This document shows positions 8,157 through 18,247 of a stretch of DNA of 64,000 nucleotides, piece by piece. The translations under genes and the position numbers were made by a program. Position 1 is the first letter of the stretch. Every line of letters begins with the position of its first letter. The stretch is from Paenibacillus periandrae (GTDB taxonomy: Bacteria; Bacillota; Bacilli; Paenibacillales; NBRC-103111), in NCBI RefSeq assembly GCF_022458865.1, contig NZ_JAJNMU010000006.1, positions 1 to 64,000 of the forward strand. Direction: 5' to 3'. The notes beneath the pieces are model-generated. The model saw nothing but the letters and a program-made list of their open reading frames with translations. It did no database searches and was not told where the DNA came from.

Positions 8157-8969
8157 CTAACCCCGCTGCTTAAGAACGAAATCACGAGCATCGCTGGTAT
8201 AAGGCTCCTGGGCATTTTCCAAAGTTATGTAGGATAACGGCTTATGCTGGTTCAACAGCTCGATGAACATCGGATAATTTAATATACCTTGTCCTGAAGA
8301 AACGGTTTGCAGCTTGCCGTCGGCATCCAGCTTAATATCCTTTGAATGTGCACTAACCACCCGATGTCCCAACAGGCGGAACGCTTCCTGCATAATTTCA
8401 TGCTGACCCTCATAGTTATCCTGTGTCATCAGATTACACGGATCCATCACCACACCAATATTGGAAGAAGGAACCTCATCAATCAACTGTGCCAAATCCC
8501 TGGCTGTACCTACAATATGACGTGATGCAACCTCCAGTCCGATCATAATACCGAATTTCTCCGCTTCCTCGGCCATCTCCTCAACCGCTGAGCGCAAACG
8601 CCGCCAATTCCGGTCATGCTCCTGAATTACAGGCACACCCGTTTCAGTAGCAACAATTGATGCACCGAACTGGCGCGCATAACGCAAATGCTCCTTGAAG
8701 CGGTCTACGTTATGCCGCCACTTGGTATCGTCAAGTTCAATTAAATCCATATAACAGCCCAACACAGGTATGCCTACACCCTGTTTATCGAAGGCCTCGC
8801 CAATAGCGTTTGCCAAACCGGGACTAAGCTTGCCCAAGCTGCAATCGACATCTGTGATAGCTTTGGACAGCGCGAGCTGCACATAGTCAAAGCGATAAGA
8901 TGCGACCTTGGCTGCAAGCTGCGCAAAGGGCTGAGCACCTACATTATGAGCCAATATGCCAACTGACAT
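8157..8969 (-). CDS. sugar phosphate isomerase/epimerase-like TIM-barrel protein
   Basis: The 270-residue product is a xylose-isomerase-like TIM barrel of the AP-endonuclease-2 superfamily. Metal-site sequences are visible: GLEVASRH with its Glu, VVMDPCNL with Asp, VVSAHSKDI with His and ITLENA with Glu. Such enzymes isomerise or epimerise sugars and inositols; the substrate cannot be read from sequence. It is the last gene after a binding protein/permease set on the same strand and is followed by a terminator, so it probably acts on the imported sugar. ATG 8969 (MSVGILAH) has GGAG at good spacing; the longer frame to 8990 does not. Confidence 0.8.
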   Translation of the reverse strand: MSVGILAHNVGAQPFAQLAAKVASYRFDYVQLALSKAITDVDCSLGKLSPGLANAIGEAFDKQGVGIPVLGCYMDLIELDDTKWRHNVDRFKEHLRYARQFGASIVATETGVPVIQEHDRNWRRLRSAVEEMAEEAEKFGIMIGLEVASRHIVGTARDLAQLIDEVPSSNIGVVMDPCNLMTQDNYEGQHEIMQEAFRLLGHRVVSAHSKDIKLDADGKLQTVSSGQGILNYPMFIELLNQHKPLSYITLENAQEPYTSDARDFVLKQRG

Positions 8970-9171
8970 GTTTACACACTCCATTTCCATCTATCAAGGT
9001 AATTATTGCAGGATCACTAAAAGGTTCAATTTGCAACCACATTCAAAGAGTCACTAGTGATCGTATACTTCTGGTACACATGATACCAGTTTTTTGGACA
9101 GCTATAAAGCGCAAACAATCCCTTGATAGCACAAGAGATTGCTTGATCTTTTCGAAAACACGTGCAGCTCG

Positions 9172-10689
9172 TTATTTCTTCTTACTCATTTTCTCGTAAT
9201 CCGCTTTATATTCATCCATAATTTTGGAGCCACCGGCCTTCTTCCACTTTTCAATCTCGGCCTGCCAGCCTGCATCGTCAAGCTTGCCCATGATGTATTT
9301 GGTTTGGGCATCCCAAATCATTTGCTCCAACTCTTTACCACGCTCTGAATAAGTCGCCGAATTCAAGGTAAGGGCCGGATTGCCGACCGAATACTTCGTA
9401 TTTTCCTTCGCTACCATGGTCCCCTTCTCGCCAATCGGTGTATCTTTCAATGGCGGGCTGTTATAACCTTCAATCTGGAGAAGGTTATCACGGAAGGGTT
9501 TGACTTCCCTTTGGAAAGCCGAAAGATCAGTAAACTCTGCTTTTTTATCGGCCGTCATCACGTAGTGCTTGCCTTCTACACCGCGCTGGAGTAGTGTTGT
9601 TGCTTCAGGCTCCATCACACTATCCAGAAATTTTAACAGCTTTTTGACTTCATCCTCGGTTTTTACTGTCGATTTGGGAATGACATAGATGCCGGAGTTG
9701 CCCGTTTGACCCGCCACACGAATTCCTTTGGGACCGTCCAACGGCTCCACATCAACTACACCCTTCGGATCTACCTTCGATAAGCGATCCTGCTGGCTCT
9801 TGCCAGTTTGCGCGACGGCGATCTTGATCCCGGCTCGCCCAGAATCGAACAGCTTGTCGGCTTCGGTAGAATCAAATACGGCAAAATCCTGATTGAGCAG
9901 CTTTTCATCATATAAACGTTTGAACAGCTTCAGTACATCATTGTATTCTTTGGAGGTAAACTCCGGCTCAAAGCTGCCATTCACGATAGACCACTTATTC
10001 GGTCCACCTAAGCCAACAGCGAATCGGGTAAGCAGTGATGCCTGGCCTTCATTGTATTTTTTAAACAGCACTATGCCATAGGTGTCGTTCTTTCCATTTT
10101 TATCAGGGTCATTCAATGTCATCGCTTTGATAACGTTGTACCAATCGTCAACCGTTTTGGGCACCTTGAGACCAAGTCCATCTAACCAATCCTTGCGGTA
10201 AACAATGGCTGCTCGTGCGATTTCGGAGAAAATGGGGACCCCGTACATTTTTCCATCCACCAGGATATTATCGAAAAATTGCTGGTTCTGTGCTGACAAA
10301 TTTTTGTAATCCTTTAAGTATGGGCCTACTTCCCAGAACAATCCCGACTGCATGGCACTGATCGTATTCGGCGTGTACTGCAATTTGAGCAGTTGGGGCA
10401 TTTCGTTGGAAGCAATCATCACATTCACTTTATCATCGTACGCTGCCCCTGGAATCCATTGAATGTTCAATTTGGTATTCGTGTACTTCTCAAGCAGCTG
10501 CTCGACTTCACCGCCTTTTCCCGGAATATCGCCAACCTGAGCGAACGCTATGCTGATCGGCATTGGATCATTGTTATCTTTACCGGCAGCTTGCTGCTTG
10601 TTATCGGAAGTACCTCCTCCGCAAGCCGTAAGGGATGTCGTTACAGCGAGCGCCGCTGCCATTAAAGCTTTTCTGGATTTTTGCGTCAT
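9172..10689 (-). CDS. extracellular sugar-binding lipoprotein (LplA/family 1 type)
   Basis: This 505-residue lipoprotein has a signal peptide ending in a lipobox (SLTAC, C23) followed by a Gly/Ser linker. The mature part is a large type-1 solute-binding protein as in the lplA/ytcQ group, with the loop DPDKNGKNDTYG that looks like a calcium site. It should capture an oligosaccharide and hand it to the permeases encoded immediately upstream. Two other binding proteins in the window (13640 and 30401) are close paralogues, sharing the YTNTKL, MIASNE and DYKNL segments. GGGGG precedes the ATG. Confidence 0.9.
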   Translation of the reverse strand: MTQKSRKALMAAALAVTTSLTACGGGTSDNKQQAAGKDNNDPMPISIAFAQVGDIPGKGGEVEQLLEKYTNTKLNIQWIPGAAYDDKVNVMIASNEMPQLLKLQYTPNTISAMQSGLFWEVGPYLKDYKNLSAQNQQFFDNILVDGKMYGVPIFSEIARAAIVYRKDWLDGLGLKVPKTVDDWYNVIKAMTLNDPDKNGKNDTYGIVLFKKYNEGQASLLTRFAVGLGGPNKWSIVNGSFEPEFTSKEYNDVLKLFKRLYDEKLLNQDFAVFDSTEADKLFDSGRAGIKIAVAQTGKSQQDRLSKVDPKGVVDVEPLDGPKGIRVAGQTGNSGIYVIPKSTVKTEDEVKKLLKFLDSVMEPEATTLLQRGVEGKHYVMTADKKAEFTDLSAFQREVKPFRDNLLQIEGYNSPPLKDTPIGEKGTMVAKENTKYSVGNPALTLNSATYSERGKELEQMIWDAQTKYIMGKLDDAGWQAEIEKWKKAGGSKIMDEYKADYEKMSKKK

Positions 10690-10713
10690 ATCGTAACCCC
10701 CATATTTTTACAA

Positions 10714-11586
10714 TTAACCTTTAACCGAGCCCAGCATAACACCCTTGGCAAAATGCTTCTGCAGGAACGGATACACTGCCAATATCGGCAAGGTTGCAAA
10801 CACGATGACCGCCATCCGAATCGTTAACGGTTGAATCTCCGTTTCGTCGAAGCCTGTATCCCCGATCCGGCTTTGCGCCAAAATAACGATCTCGCGCAGA
10901 AGTACCTGCACCGGCCATTTGTTGTTATCGTTGATGTACATGATCGCACTGAAAAATTGATTCCAATGCGTGACCGCATAGAACATCCCGAAGGTTGCCA
11001 TCGCAGGCATAGACAAAGGCAGCACGATCCGGAACAGGACGCCAACATCACTGCACCCGTCGATTCGGGCGGAATCCTCAAGGCCGTCAGGAATTTGCTG
11101 GAAAAAGTTTTTCAATACAATCAGATTAAATGCGCTAATCGCATTGGGAATCATGAGCGACCATAAAGAATTCGTTAAGCCCATCGCCTTCACAACGAAA
11201 TACGTAGGAATCAATCCTCCGCTGAACAGCATCGTGAACAGGACCGCCATGAGAATGAATTGACGACCGCGAAGCGTCTGCCGTGCCAACGGATAAGCCA
11301 TCAAGGAAGTAAGCAGCAAATTGATGAACGTACCCACGACTGTGATGTAAATGGATACTAACAAACTTTTGAGCAAGGTATCCGTAGAGAAAATATATTT
11401 GTAGGCAGACAGGGAAAATTCCTTGGGAAACAGGATAAAGCCGCCTTTGGCCACCTCATGAGGGCTTGTGAATGATACAGCTAATATATAAATGAAAGGA
11501 AGTATCGTCGCAAGGCTGATCAGCGTCAGCAGCACGTAGTTAACGCCGTCAAAAATTTTATTACCCACGGTTTGATCGTGATTCAT
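10714..11586 (-). CDS. sugar ABC transporter permease (YtcP/LplC type, MalG-like)
   Basis: This integral membrane permease of 290 residues has six predicted membrane segments and the cytoplasmic EAA loop (LEDSARIDGCSDVGVLFRIV) that docks the ATPase. It ends with the KGVMLGSVKG tail typical of the group. I chose ATG 11586 (MNHDQTVGN), preceded by AAGGAGG. The longer frame up to 11637 is translation of the upstream hairpin repeats. It partners with the permease at 11676 and the binding protein at 9172; no ATPase is encoded nearby. Confidence 0.9.
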   Translation of the reverse strand: MNHDQTVGNKIFDGVNYVLLTLISLATILPFIYILAVSFTSPHEVAKGGFILFPKEFSLSAYKYIFSTDTLLKSLLVSIYITVVGTFINLLLTSLMAYPLARQTLRGRQFILMAVLFTMLFSGGLIPTYFVVKAMGLTNSLWSLMIPNAISAFNLIVLKNFFQQIPDGLEDSARIDGCSDVGVLFRIVLPLSMPAMATFGMFYAVTHWNQFFSAIMYINDNNKWPVQVLLREIVILAQSRIGDTGFDETEIQPLTIRMAVIVFATLPILAVYPFLQKHFAKGVMLGSVKG

Positions 11587-11594
11587 CGGTTGTT

Positions 11595-11673
11595 CCTCCT
11601 TAGGCTTTGCGTAGCAAACTGACTTCGTAAGCATCATCTTGATTTTCGTAGAAAACTGACTTCGTAAGCATCT
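11595..11673 (-). repeat. hairpin repeat, two tandem copies, upstream of the permease start
   Basis: Two units in gene sense, each GATGCTTACGAAGTCAG followed by a TTTTC/GAAAA- or TTTGC/GCAAA-type hairpin; the second unit runs into CCTAAGGAGG. They fill the gap between the two permease genes, and with the downstream start they give a spurious 17-codon N-terminal extension (MMLTKSV...). Confidence 0.8.
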
Positions 11674-11675
11674 TC

Positions 11676-12635
11676 CTAATATACGCCTTCTTCACCGAAT
11701 TTCTTGGCCATCCAGTTGGCTCCCATGACCAGCACCAGGCCAATTACCGATTTGAATAATCCGACTGCAGCGCTATAGCTGAACTGTGACTGTGTTAAGC
11801 CTTTGACATATACATAGGTATCGAACACTTCCCCGACATCGCGATTCGTTGAGGTCAGCATCAGGAAGATGTGCTCAAAGCCAGAGTCCATGAAGGAACC
11901 CAGTCGCAAAATCAGCAAAATGATGATCGTTCCACGAATAGCCGGCAGCGTAATGTGCCATACTTGTCTCCAGCGGTTGGCTCCATCCATCCGTGCAGCT
12001 TCATACAATTGAAGATCGACTCCGGACAGCGCAGCGAGGAAAATAATCGTTCCCCACCCTACCTCTTTCCAAATCGATTGGGTCACAATCATCGTCCGAA
12101 ACCATTCAGGCTCCAGCAAAAATGCGATTTTGACACCGGTAACGAGGAATAGCAGTTCATTGATAATACCGCCCTCAGTCGTAAGCAGCATATAAAATAC
12201 ACCGACCACAACGACCCAAGAAACAAAATGCGGCACATAAATGAGCGTCTGCACCCATCTTTTGAAGCGTTCTCTTCTCACTTCATTCATCATCAGCGAC
12301 AATACAATCGGCAGCGGGAAAAAGAACGCCAGGTTGTATACCGCAAGCAGCGCCGTATTCCTAAATAACTCCCAGAACTGGGGCTCACTGAAAAAACGTT
12401 GAAAATGCTTTAGCCCTACCCAATTGCTATTTAACATACCGAGATGCGGCTTGTAGTCCTGAAAAGCGATAATGACTCCATACATCGGCACATACTTAAA
12501 AATAACAAAGTAAATCAAACCCGGCAGCAGCATAAAGTACATCCATTTATCCCGAATTAAATCTTTCAAGAGGGGGCTGCGTCGAATCACTTTCGTCTGG
12601 CTTTTCATTACCTCTGCTTCAATCTGTGTATTCAT
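11676..12635 (-). CDS. lplB: sugar ABC transporter permease (LplB type, MalF-like)
   Basis: This 319-residue permease has six hydrophobic segments and the EAA loop LYEAARMDGANRWRQVWHIT. The family N-terminal sequence (YFMLLPGLIYFVIFKYVPMYGV) and C-terminal KKFGEEGVY are typical of LplB. It is the first gene of the minus-strand operon 12635-8157, with AGGAGG upstream of ATG. The gene symbol denotes the family; the substrate is unknown. Confidence 0.9.
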   Translation of the reverse strand: MNTQIEAEVMKSQTKVIRRSPLLKDLIRDKWMYFMLLPGLIYFVIFKYVPMYGVIIAFQDYKPHLGMLNSNWVGLKHFQRFFSEPQFWELFRNTALLAVYNLAFFFPLPIVLSLMMNEVRRERFKRWVQTLIYVPHFVSWVVVVGVFYMLLTTEGGIINELLFLVTGVKIAFLLEPEWFRTMIVTQSIWKEVGWGTIIFLAALSGVDLQLYEAARMDGANRWRQVWHITLPAIRGTIIILLILRLGSFMDSGFEHIFLMLTSTNRDVGEVFDTYVYVKGLTQSQFSYSAAVGLFKSVIGLVLVMGANWMAKKFGEEGVY

Positions 12636-12961
12636 GTGAGTAGTCCTCCTGACTGTTATCGTTCAACCTGCTTTACAGTCCTAATTATGTTCCGGTACGT
12701 CGTAACATGCTATAGCTTGAATTTAACTTGTTGTCTGGATGCAGGGAATAGGCTGAATTTAACCTGTTTTCTCAATAAAAAGCAGTTGGCGATTAGGCAT
12801 AACCTAAAGAAACCCCCATGTATACCGTAAGAGACTAAATATTCAGCTTTCATGCAAGGATTTATAATAAAGAAGCAATCACTTGAAGGGAGGTAGTATA
12901 ATTGGATAAAGGCAGCTATAAGACAAAATGTTAGCGGTTACAAGTTTCGTAAATTCATATC
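12636..12961. promoter_or_regulatory. divergent intergenic region, promoter of the transporter operon
   Basis: This AT-rich gap separates the lplB-type operon (minus) from the broken binding-protein gene (plus). It contains two similar short stretches (GCTTGAATTTAACTTGTTG near 12713 and GCTGAATTTAACCTGTTTT near 12750), which could be a paired regulator site. No clear promoter hexamers can be singled out. Confidence 0.3.
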
Positions 12962-13215
12962 ATGAAAAGATGGTCTTCTATGCGTAAATAGATACAAGTC
13001 AGTGCTTCAGCCCTTGTGATTTCGAGTCTGATTACAGGCTGTGCCATATCGTACGTAGAAAAATCACCGAATATCAATGAAGACAAGTGGGTGAAAAAGC
13101 TGGGAGAGCTGACCCATACGAAGCTTTCCATTACGACGATGATGCCCAAGGACCGTGAACAAAAAATGCTGCAAATGTTTGCCACCAACGATCTTCCCGA
13201 TGTGGTCCAGACGGG
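12962..13215 (+). pseudogene. solute-binding lipoprotein fragment with in-frame stop
   Basis: From ATG 12962 the frame reads MKRWSSMRK then TAG (12989-12991), continues through a lipoprotein signal (ISSLITGC) and then binding-protein sequence (KWVKKLGELTHTKLSITTMM, FATNDLPDVVQTGF). It stops resembling a binding protein at about 13215, where mannonate dehydratase sequence begins in another frame. Only about 85 of the expected 500 residues remain. It is a decayed copy of the lplA-type genes around it. Confidence 0.75.
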
Positions 13216-13555
13216 CTTCGACTGGAAACGATCGAAAATGTGCCAAAGCCCTTTTATGATAAAGTCATGCTTGGCCTGCCTGGACGAGATGAACAGATTG
13301 AAAATTACCAGCAATTGATCCGTAACGCGGGAAAAGCAGGCATACCACTTCTGTGGAGCCATTACGCGTATTTTATTAAAGCAGTCATTCCTGTAGCGGA
13401 GGAAGCGGGCGTGAAGCGGGCCCTTCATCCGGATGATCCATGTTCCGATGATGGATAACGATACGAGCTATAGGCATCTCGCGCGAGCCAACGCCATCGG
13501 TTATATCCAAGAGCTGCTGAATATGATAGAGCGGGTTCCGAATTCATTTGAATGA
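13210..13555 (+). pseudogene. uxuA: mannonate dehydratase (UxuA) fragment, frameshifted
   Basis: The conceptual sequence LETIENVPKPFYDKVMLGLP, then GRDEQIENYQQLIRNAGKAG and EEAGVKRALHPDDP, matches the mannonate dehydratase family, which removes water from D-mannonate in glucuronate catabolism. After HPDDP (about 13437) the frame breaks and resumes as VPMMDNDTSYRHLARANAIG to a TGA at 13553-13555. The N-terminal third and a central stretch after GIPLLWSHYA are missing. Together with the preceding fragment it marks a deletion that fused two former genes. Confidence 0.7.
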
Positions 13556-13600
13556 CGCAGAGATTCTCCTGAAAGCAATTCCAGCTGTTTTTCCAATAAA

Positions 13601-13632
13601 AAAAAGCAGCGGGCTATTACCCTAGCTGCTTT
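13601..13632 (-). terminator. rho-independent terminator
   Basis: GCAGC-GGG/CCC-TAGCTGC arms with an A-run at 13598-13605 form a hairpin plus T-run on the minus strand, directly downstream of the binding-protein gene at 13640. Confidence 0.75.
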
Positions 13633-13639
13633 CTTATCC

Positions 13640-15163
13640 TTATTTTTTACTTGTTTTGGCAAAAGAATCTTCATATTCCTTGATCACTTTATCTCCGCCG
13701 CTTTTTTTCCATTTATCAACTTCCGCCTGAAAGCCGGCGTCATCGATTTTGCCGACAATGTATTTGGTTTCCGCATCTCTGATCAACAGATCAAGTTCAT
13801 TGCCGCGCTCGGAATACGTAGCAGACGATAAGGTTAAGGCAGGATTCGGAACTGCATATTTGATATCCTCGCGTGCCAGCTTGGTACCCTTTTCTGCAAT
13901 CGGAATGTCCTTCAGTTCTGCGACATTATAGCCTTCAATATTCAGTAAAGCATCGCGATAAGGCTTGACTTCCCGTTGAAACGAGCTGAAATCCTTATAT
14001 TCCGTTTTATTCCCATCAATCTTGGCATAATGCTTTCCTTCGATTCCTCTCATTTGAAGCGTGGCCATCGGCTCATCCATCAGCTTATCCATGAAGGTCA
14101 AAACCTTTTTTAATTCAGCCTCTGTTTTTACCGAGGATTTGGGAATCGCGAGAAATCCGAAATTACCCGGCTCTCCTGCAATACGAATACCGCCTGGACC
14201 TTTGAACGGTTCAACATCCCATACTGCGGAAGGATGGGTTTTGGCCATCGCAACCTGATACCCCTGACCGTTCTGGGCAGAAACGTTCAAACGGATACCG
14301 ACACGTCCGTCATACATCATTTTATCAGCTTCAGTCACGTCAAAAGCAGGGAAATCCTGATTAATGAGCTTTTCTTCATACAATTTCCTGAACAATTTTA
14401 AAGTATTCATGTAAGGCTGGGTCATAAATTCAGGCGTAAATTTGCCCTTCTCTTCACCCCATCTATTGACACCTCCGACACTGACTGCAAGTCTGGTAAT
14501 AACGGGTTGAGTTCCCGAGTTATAGCCCTTGAATAAGACTGTACCATAGGTATCATTTTTCCCATTTTTATCCGGATCACCCAATGCGAACGTTTTCAAA
14601 ACGTTGTACCAATCATCCAGCGTTACTGGAAGCTTCAACCCCGTAGCATCCAACCAATCCTTGCGAAAAACGACAGCCGCACGTCCAATATCACGATAGT
14701 TGGGAATTCCATAAATCTTATCCTCGACCTTGATATTGTCGTAATATTGCTGATTCTGGGCAGCCAAATTTTTGTAATCCTTAATGTAAGGACCAAGCTC
14801 CCAAAAAACACCATCTTTAGCTGCGTTAATAACGCTTGGAACATAATTGACCTTAATGATCTTGGGCAATTCATTGGAGGCGATCATAATATTCACTTTA
14901 TCGTCAAATGCGGCTTGTGGAATCCATTGTACGGATAGCTTGGTATTCGTATATTTCTCGATAGCCGTCTCGACTTCATTTCCTTTGGCCGGGATATCCC
15001 CGACCTGACGAAGCCCTATCGAAAGCTCATAGGGCTTGCTATCCTTCTCTTCCGCTTTAGGATCGCTTGTCGCTGCTCCTTTCTCCGTATTGCTGCACCC
15101 TGCCGCTACGCTTGCTGCCAGCAGAACCGTACACGTACCGGCCACCCAACGTTTGCTTGTCAA
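13640..15163 (-). CDS. extracellular sugar-binding lipoprotein, no adjacent permeases
   Basis: This lipoprotein of about 507 residues has an AAGC lipobox near residue 23 and a type-1 binding-protein fold. It closely resembles the proteins at 9172 and 30401 (IPAKGNEVETAIEKYTNTKL, DPDKNGKNDTYG). GGGGG touches the in-frame ATG at 15172, so the TTG at 15163 is the better-spaced start; the two differ by three residues. It is the last gene of the ALDH-GntR-DapA-enolase group and has no permease beside it, so it may feed permeases encoded elsewhere, such as the 10714/11676 pair. Confidence 0.85.
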   Translation of the reverse strand: MTSKRWVAGTCTVLLAASVAAGCSNTEKGAATSDPKAEEKDSKPYELSIGLRQVGDIPAKGNEVETAIEKYTNTKLSVQWIPQAAFDDKVNIMIASNELPKIIKVNYVPSVINAAKDGVFWELGPYIKDYKNLAAQNQQYYDNIKVEDKIYGIPNYRDIGRAAVVFRKDWLDATGLKLPVTLDDWYNVLKTFALGDPDKNGKNDTYGTVLFKGYNSGTQPVITRLAVSVGGVNRWGEEKGKFTPEFMTQPYMNTLKLFRKLYEEKLINQDFPAFDVTEADKMMYDGRVGIRLNVSAQNGQGYQVAMAKTHPSAVWDVEPFKGPGGIRIAGEPGNFGFLAIPKSSVKTEAELKKVLTFMDKLMDEPMATLQMRGIEGKHYAKIDGNKTEYKDFSSFQREVKPYRDALLNIEGYNVAELKDIPIAEKGTKLAREDIKYAVPNPALTLSSATYSERGNELDLLIRDAETKYIVGKIDDAGFQAEVDKWKKSGGDKVIKEYEDSFAKTSKK

Positions 15164-15211
15164 TATATCCATCCCCCGGTGTTAAATTATTTTCCTCACA
15201 AAATCTGCAGC

Positions 15212-16393
<1,182 letters not shown>

Positions 16394-16416
16394 TTATGAT
16401 CCGAATTAGAATTACT

Positions 16417-16524
16417 TTAAAAGTCCGGTGAATAATGAGCGGAGCGGCCAAATTGTCCTGGAGAAGCGTCAACGATCGGAGGGATATTTGGCCGCGCAGC
16501 GAGACTTATTCACCGGACTTTTAA
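16417..16524. repeat. palindromic mobile-type repeat, full short copy
   Basis: A 108-bp element is bounded by perfect 19-bp inverted ends (TTAAAAGTCCGGTGAATAA at 16417-16435 and its complement at 16506-16524). Subterminal sequences GCGGAGCGGCCAAAT and ATTTGGCCGCGCAGC extend the palindrome. The right arm encodes the last residues (LKVR) and stop of the DapA-family gene. Related copies lie at 17452, 39801, 56880 and 61440. No transposase is present. Confidence 0.9.
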
Positions 16525-17418
16525 TCCCCATAGCTTTAAAATTTCCGTCACTCTGCTCTTCTCATTATCCTGAAGCAAGGCAATCGGCGGTCTGACTGCA
16601 CTGGTGGCGATCAGGCCCAACTGGTACATCGCTTCCTTTACAACGCTGACGTTGTTGCCGTTCTTGTTGCTTTCACGAAGCTCCTCGAACGGTAAAACAT
16701 CTGACCACACCTTCATTGCCTTTGGATAGTCGCCAGCCTGGAGTGCTTCCAGCATCGTAAAGGACCGCGCTACATCGACATTGACCATACCGGAGGTAAA
16801 GCCCTCGGCTCCGGCCGCATAAAACGAAGGCGCCCACATTTCTGCCGTACCGCAAATCCAGACGATATCCTGCTTCACTGCCTCGACGGCTTTTCTAAAG
16901 GCCGGGGGGTTGTTAACGGCGTATTTGACGCCAATCACATTCGGCAGCTCCGCCACCTGTGCAAGCACCTCGGGGGTAACCTGCTCGCTGCGTACATACA
17001 AGATCAATGGCAGCTTGGTCGATGCCGCAATTTGCTTGTAGTAAGCGATCAAGCCTGCGGGCAGTAAATACGGGTGCACCGGCTGATGAACCATAATGCC
17101 GTCTGCTCCAACCTGCTCCGCATGCGCAGCCAATTCGCTGGCTGTTTGTGCATCATAGCCTACGCCCGCTATGACAAGGCTGCGCTTGGCGATAGTGTCG
17201 GTTACGAAACGTGTCACTTCCTTCGCTTCACTCACCGTTAACGCATAAAATTCACCCGTATTGCCGCATGGATAAATCGCCTGAATACCTCCATCCAGCA
17301 AAAATTCCACATTGCGCTTCAGCGAATCCCAATCGATCTCCAACTGGTGATCGAAGGGGGTAACATTGATTGCATTAATTCCTTTAAGCCTGGATTGAAT
17401 GGAACTGAAATTACTCAT
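16510..17418 (-). CDS. DapA-family lyase/dehydratase (probable sugar-acid enzyme)
   Basis: This 302-residue class I aldolase-fold protein has the Schiff-base Lys165 (VIGVKYAVNN), catalytic Tyr141 (LILYVRSE) and the carboxylate-binding GNTGE loop (52-56). Members include dihydrodipicolinate synthase, N-acetylneuraminate lyase and 5-dehydro-4-deoxyglucarate dehydratase. The neighbours (enolase-superfamily enzyme, aldehyde dehydrogenase, FCD-type GntR) favour a sugar-acid dehydratase/aldolase that forms alpha-ketoglutarate semialdehyde, over lysine synthesis. Start ATG 17418 (MSNFSSIQSR) has GAGGGAG upstream. The C-terminal residues and stop come from the inverted repeat that starts at 16524. 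Confidence 0.82.
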   Translation of the reverse strand: MSNFSSIQSRLKGINAINVTPFDHQLEIDWDSLKRNVEFLLDGGIQAIYPCGNTGEFYALTVSEAKEVTRFVTDTIAKRSLVIAGVGYDAQTASELAAHAEQVGADGIMVHQPVHPYLLPAGLIAYYKQIAASTKLPLILYVRSEQVTPEVLAQVAELPNVIGVKYAVNNPPAFRKAVEAVKQDIVWICGTAEMWAPSFYAAGAEGFTSGMVNVDVARSFTMLEALQAGDYPKAMKVWSDVLPFEELRESNKNGNNVSVVKEAMYQLGLIATSAVRPPIALLQDNEKSRVTEILKLWGLKVR

Positions 17419-17451
17419 GAATATTTCTCCCTCTTTATTGTAGCTTGTAGT

Positions 17452-17497
17452 TCTAAAAGTTTGATGAATAAGTCTCCGCTGCGCGACCAAATATACA
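17452..17497 (-). repeat. palindromic repeat, half copy
   Basis: CTAAAAGTTTGATGAATAAG followed by TCTCCGCTGCGCGACCAAATATA matches one half of the 16417-16524 element with several changes. It sits between the GntR gene stop and the DapA-type start. Confidence 0.7.
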
Positions 17498-17516
17498 ATA
17501 GCTAATGCAGCTCTTC

Positions 17517-18197
17517 CTATAGGATAATCTCGCCACTTTCCTTAATAAACACGATCGTACGCCGGATGTGAGAGATCATCGCATGCTCGGCTCCATCGGC
17601 ATTTCTTGCACAAATTTGCTCGTATATCTGAACGTGCTCCTGAAAGCCTCTCTCCAGCTCATCCTCATGAGCCAGTGCTTTCTTACGGAAAGATCGATCG
17701 AACGAGTGAATGGCTTCAATCTGTTGAAAAATGTAGTTGTTCTTCGCGCACGTACGAATCAGCTTGTGGAAATCCGCGTTGACGCTTAGCAGCTGCTCGA
17801 CGTTTTTTTGCTTAGTGAACAGCTTCATTTGATCGACAACAGCGCCAAGCTGGCTGATTTCATCATCCGATATTTTCAAAGCTGCCAGCCTTGCTGCCAC
17901 ACCCTCCAGTGCGGACCGGGCCCAGTTAATTTCCTCGACGGAATTCATGATGTCACTGGAAACAAAGGTCCCCCGTCTTGCGCTGGTTGTCACAAGCCCC
18001 TCCTGCTCCAGACGGCGAAGCGCCTCCTTCAGCGGTGTCGTGCTGATTCCATACAGCTTGGCCAATTCCCGTTCCTTCAAATGATGACCCGGCTTATACT
18101 GCTCGGATATGATCGCATCCTTCAGCCTTTCGTAAACAACATCGCGAATCGACTTCGTTTGTATGGCGTTCTCGTCTGCCAGCGGGTTGGAATCCAT
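17517..18197 (-). CDS. GntR-family regulator, FadR/FCD subgroup
   Basis: This 226-residue regulator has an N-terminal winged helix (about 12-80: SIRDVVYERLKDAIISEQYK, LYGISTTPLKEALRRLEQEG) and a C-terminal all-helical FCD ligand domain (about 95-220) with metal-binding type His residues (NADFHKLI, HMISHIRRT region). FCD regulators usually respond to organic or sugar acids. It lies inside the ALDH/DapA/enolase gene group and probably controls it through the palindrome at 19744-19759. AAGGAGG precedes ATG. Confidence 0.88.
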   Translation of the reverse strand: MDSNPLADENAIQTKSIRDVVYERLKDAIISEQYKPGHHLKERELAKLYGISTTPLKEALRRLEQEGLVTTSARRGTFVSSDIMNSVEEINWARSALEGVAARLAALKISDDEISQLGAVVDQMKLFTKQKNVEQLLSVNADFHKLIRTCAKNNYIFQQIEAIHSFDRSFRKKALAHEDELERGFQEHVQIYEQICARNADGAEHAMISHIRRTIVFIKESGEIIL

Positions 18198-18247
18198 AGC
18201 TGCAAGCCTCCTTCTACGCTCAAGTATTCAGTCGTACCTAATAGTTG

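Noticed and set aside
10714-11637. Longer N-terminus (MMLTKSVCYAKPKEE) of the permease, and the equivalent at 22450
   Set aside because: The extra codons are the hairpin repeat read as protein; a strong AGGAGG site precedes the internal ATG in both cases.
16510-17418. Lysine-pathway dapA working with ddh at 55821
   Set aside because: The gene sits among sugar-acid genes and 38 kb from ddh; family motifs alone do not separate it from sugar-acid enzymes.
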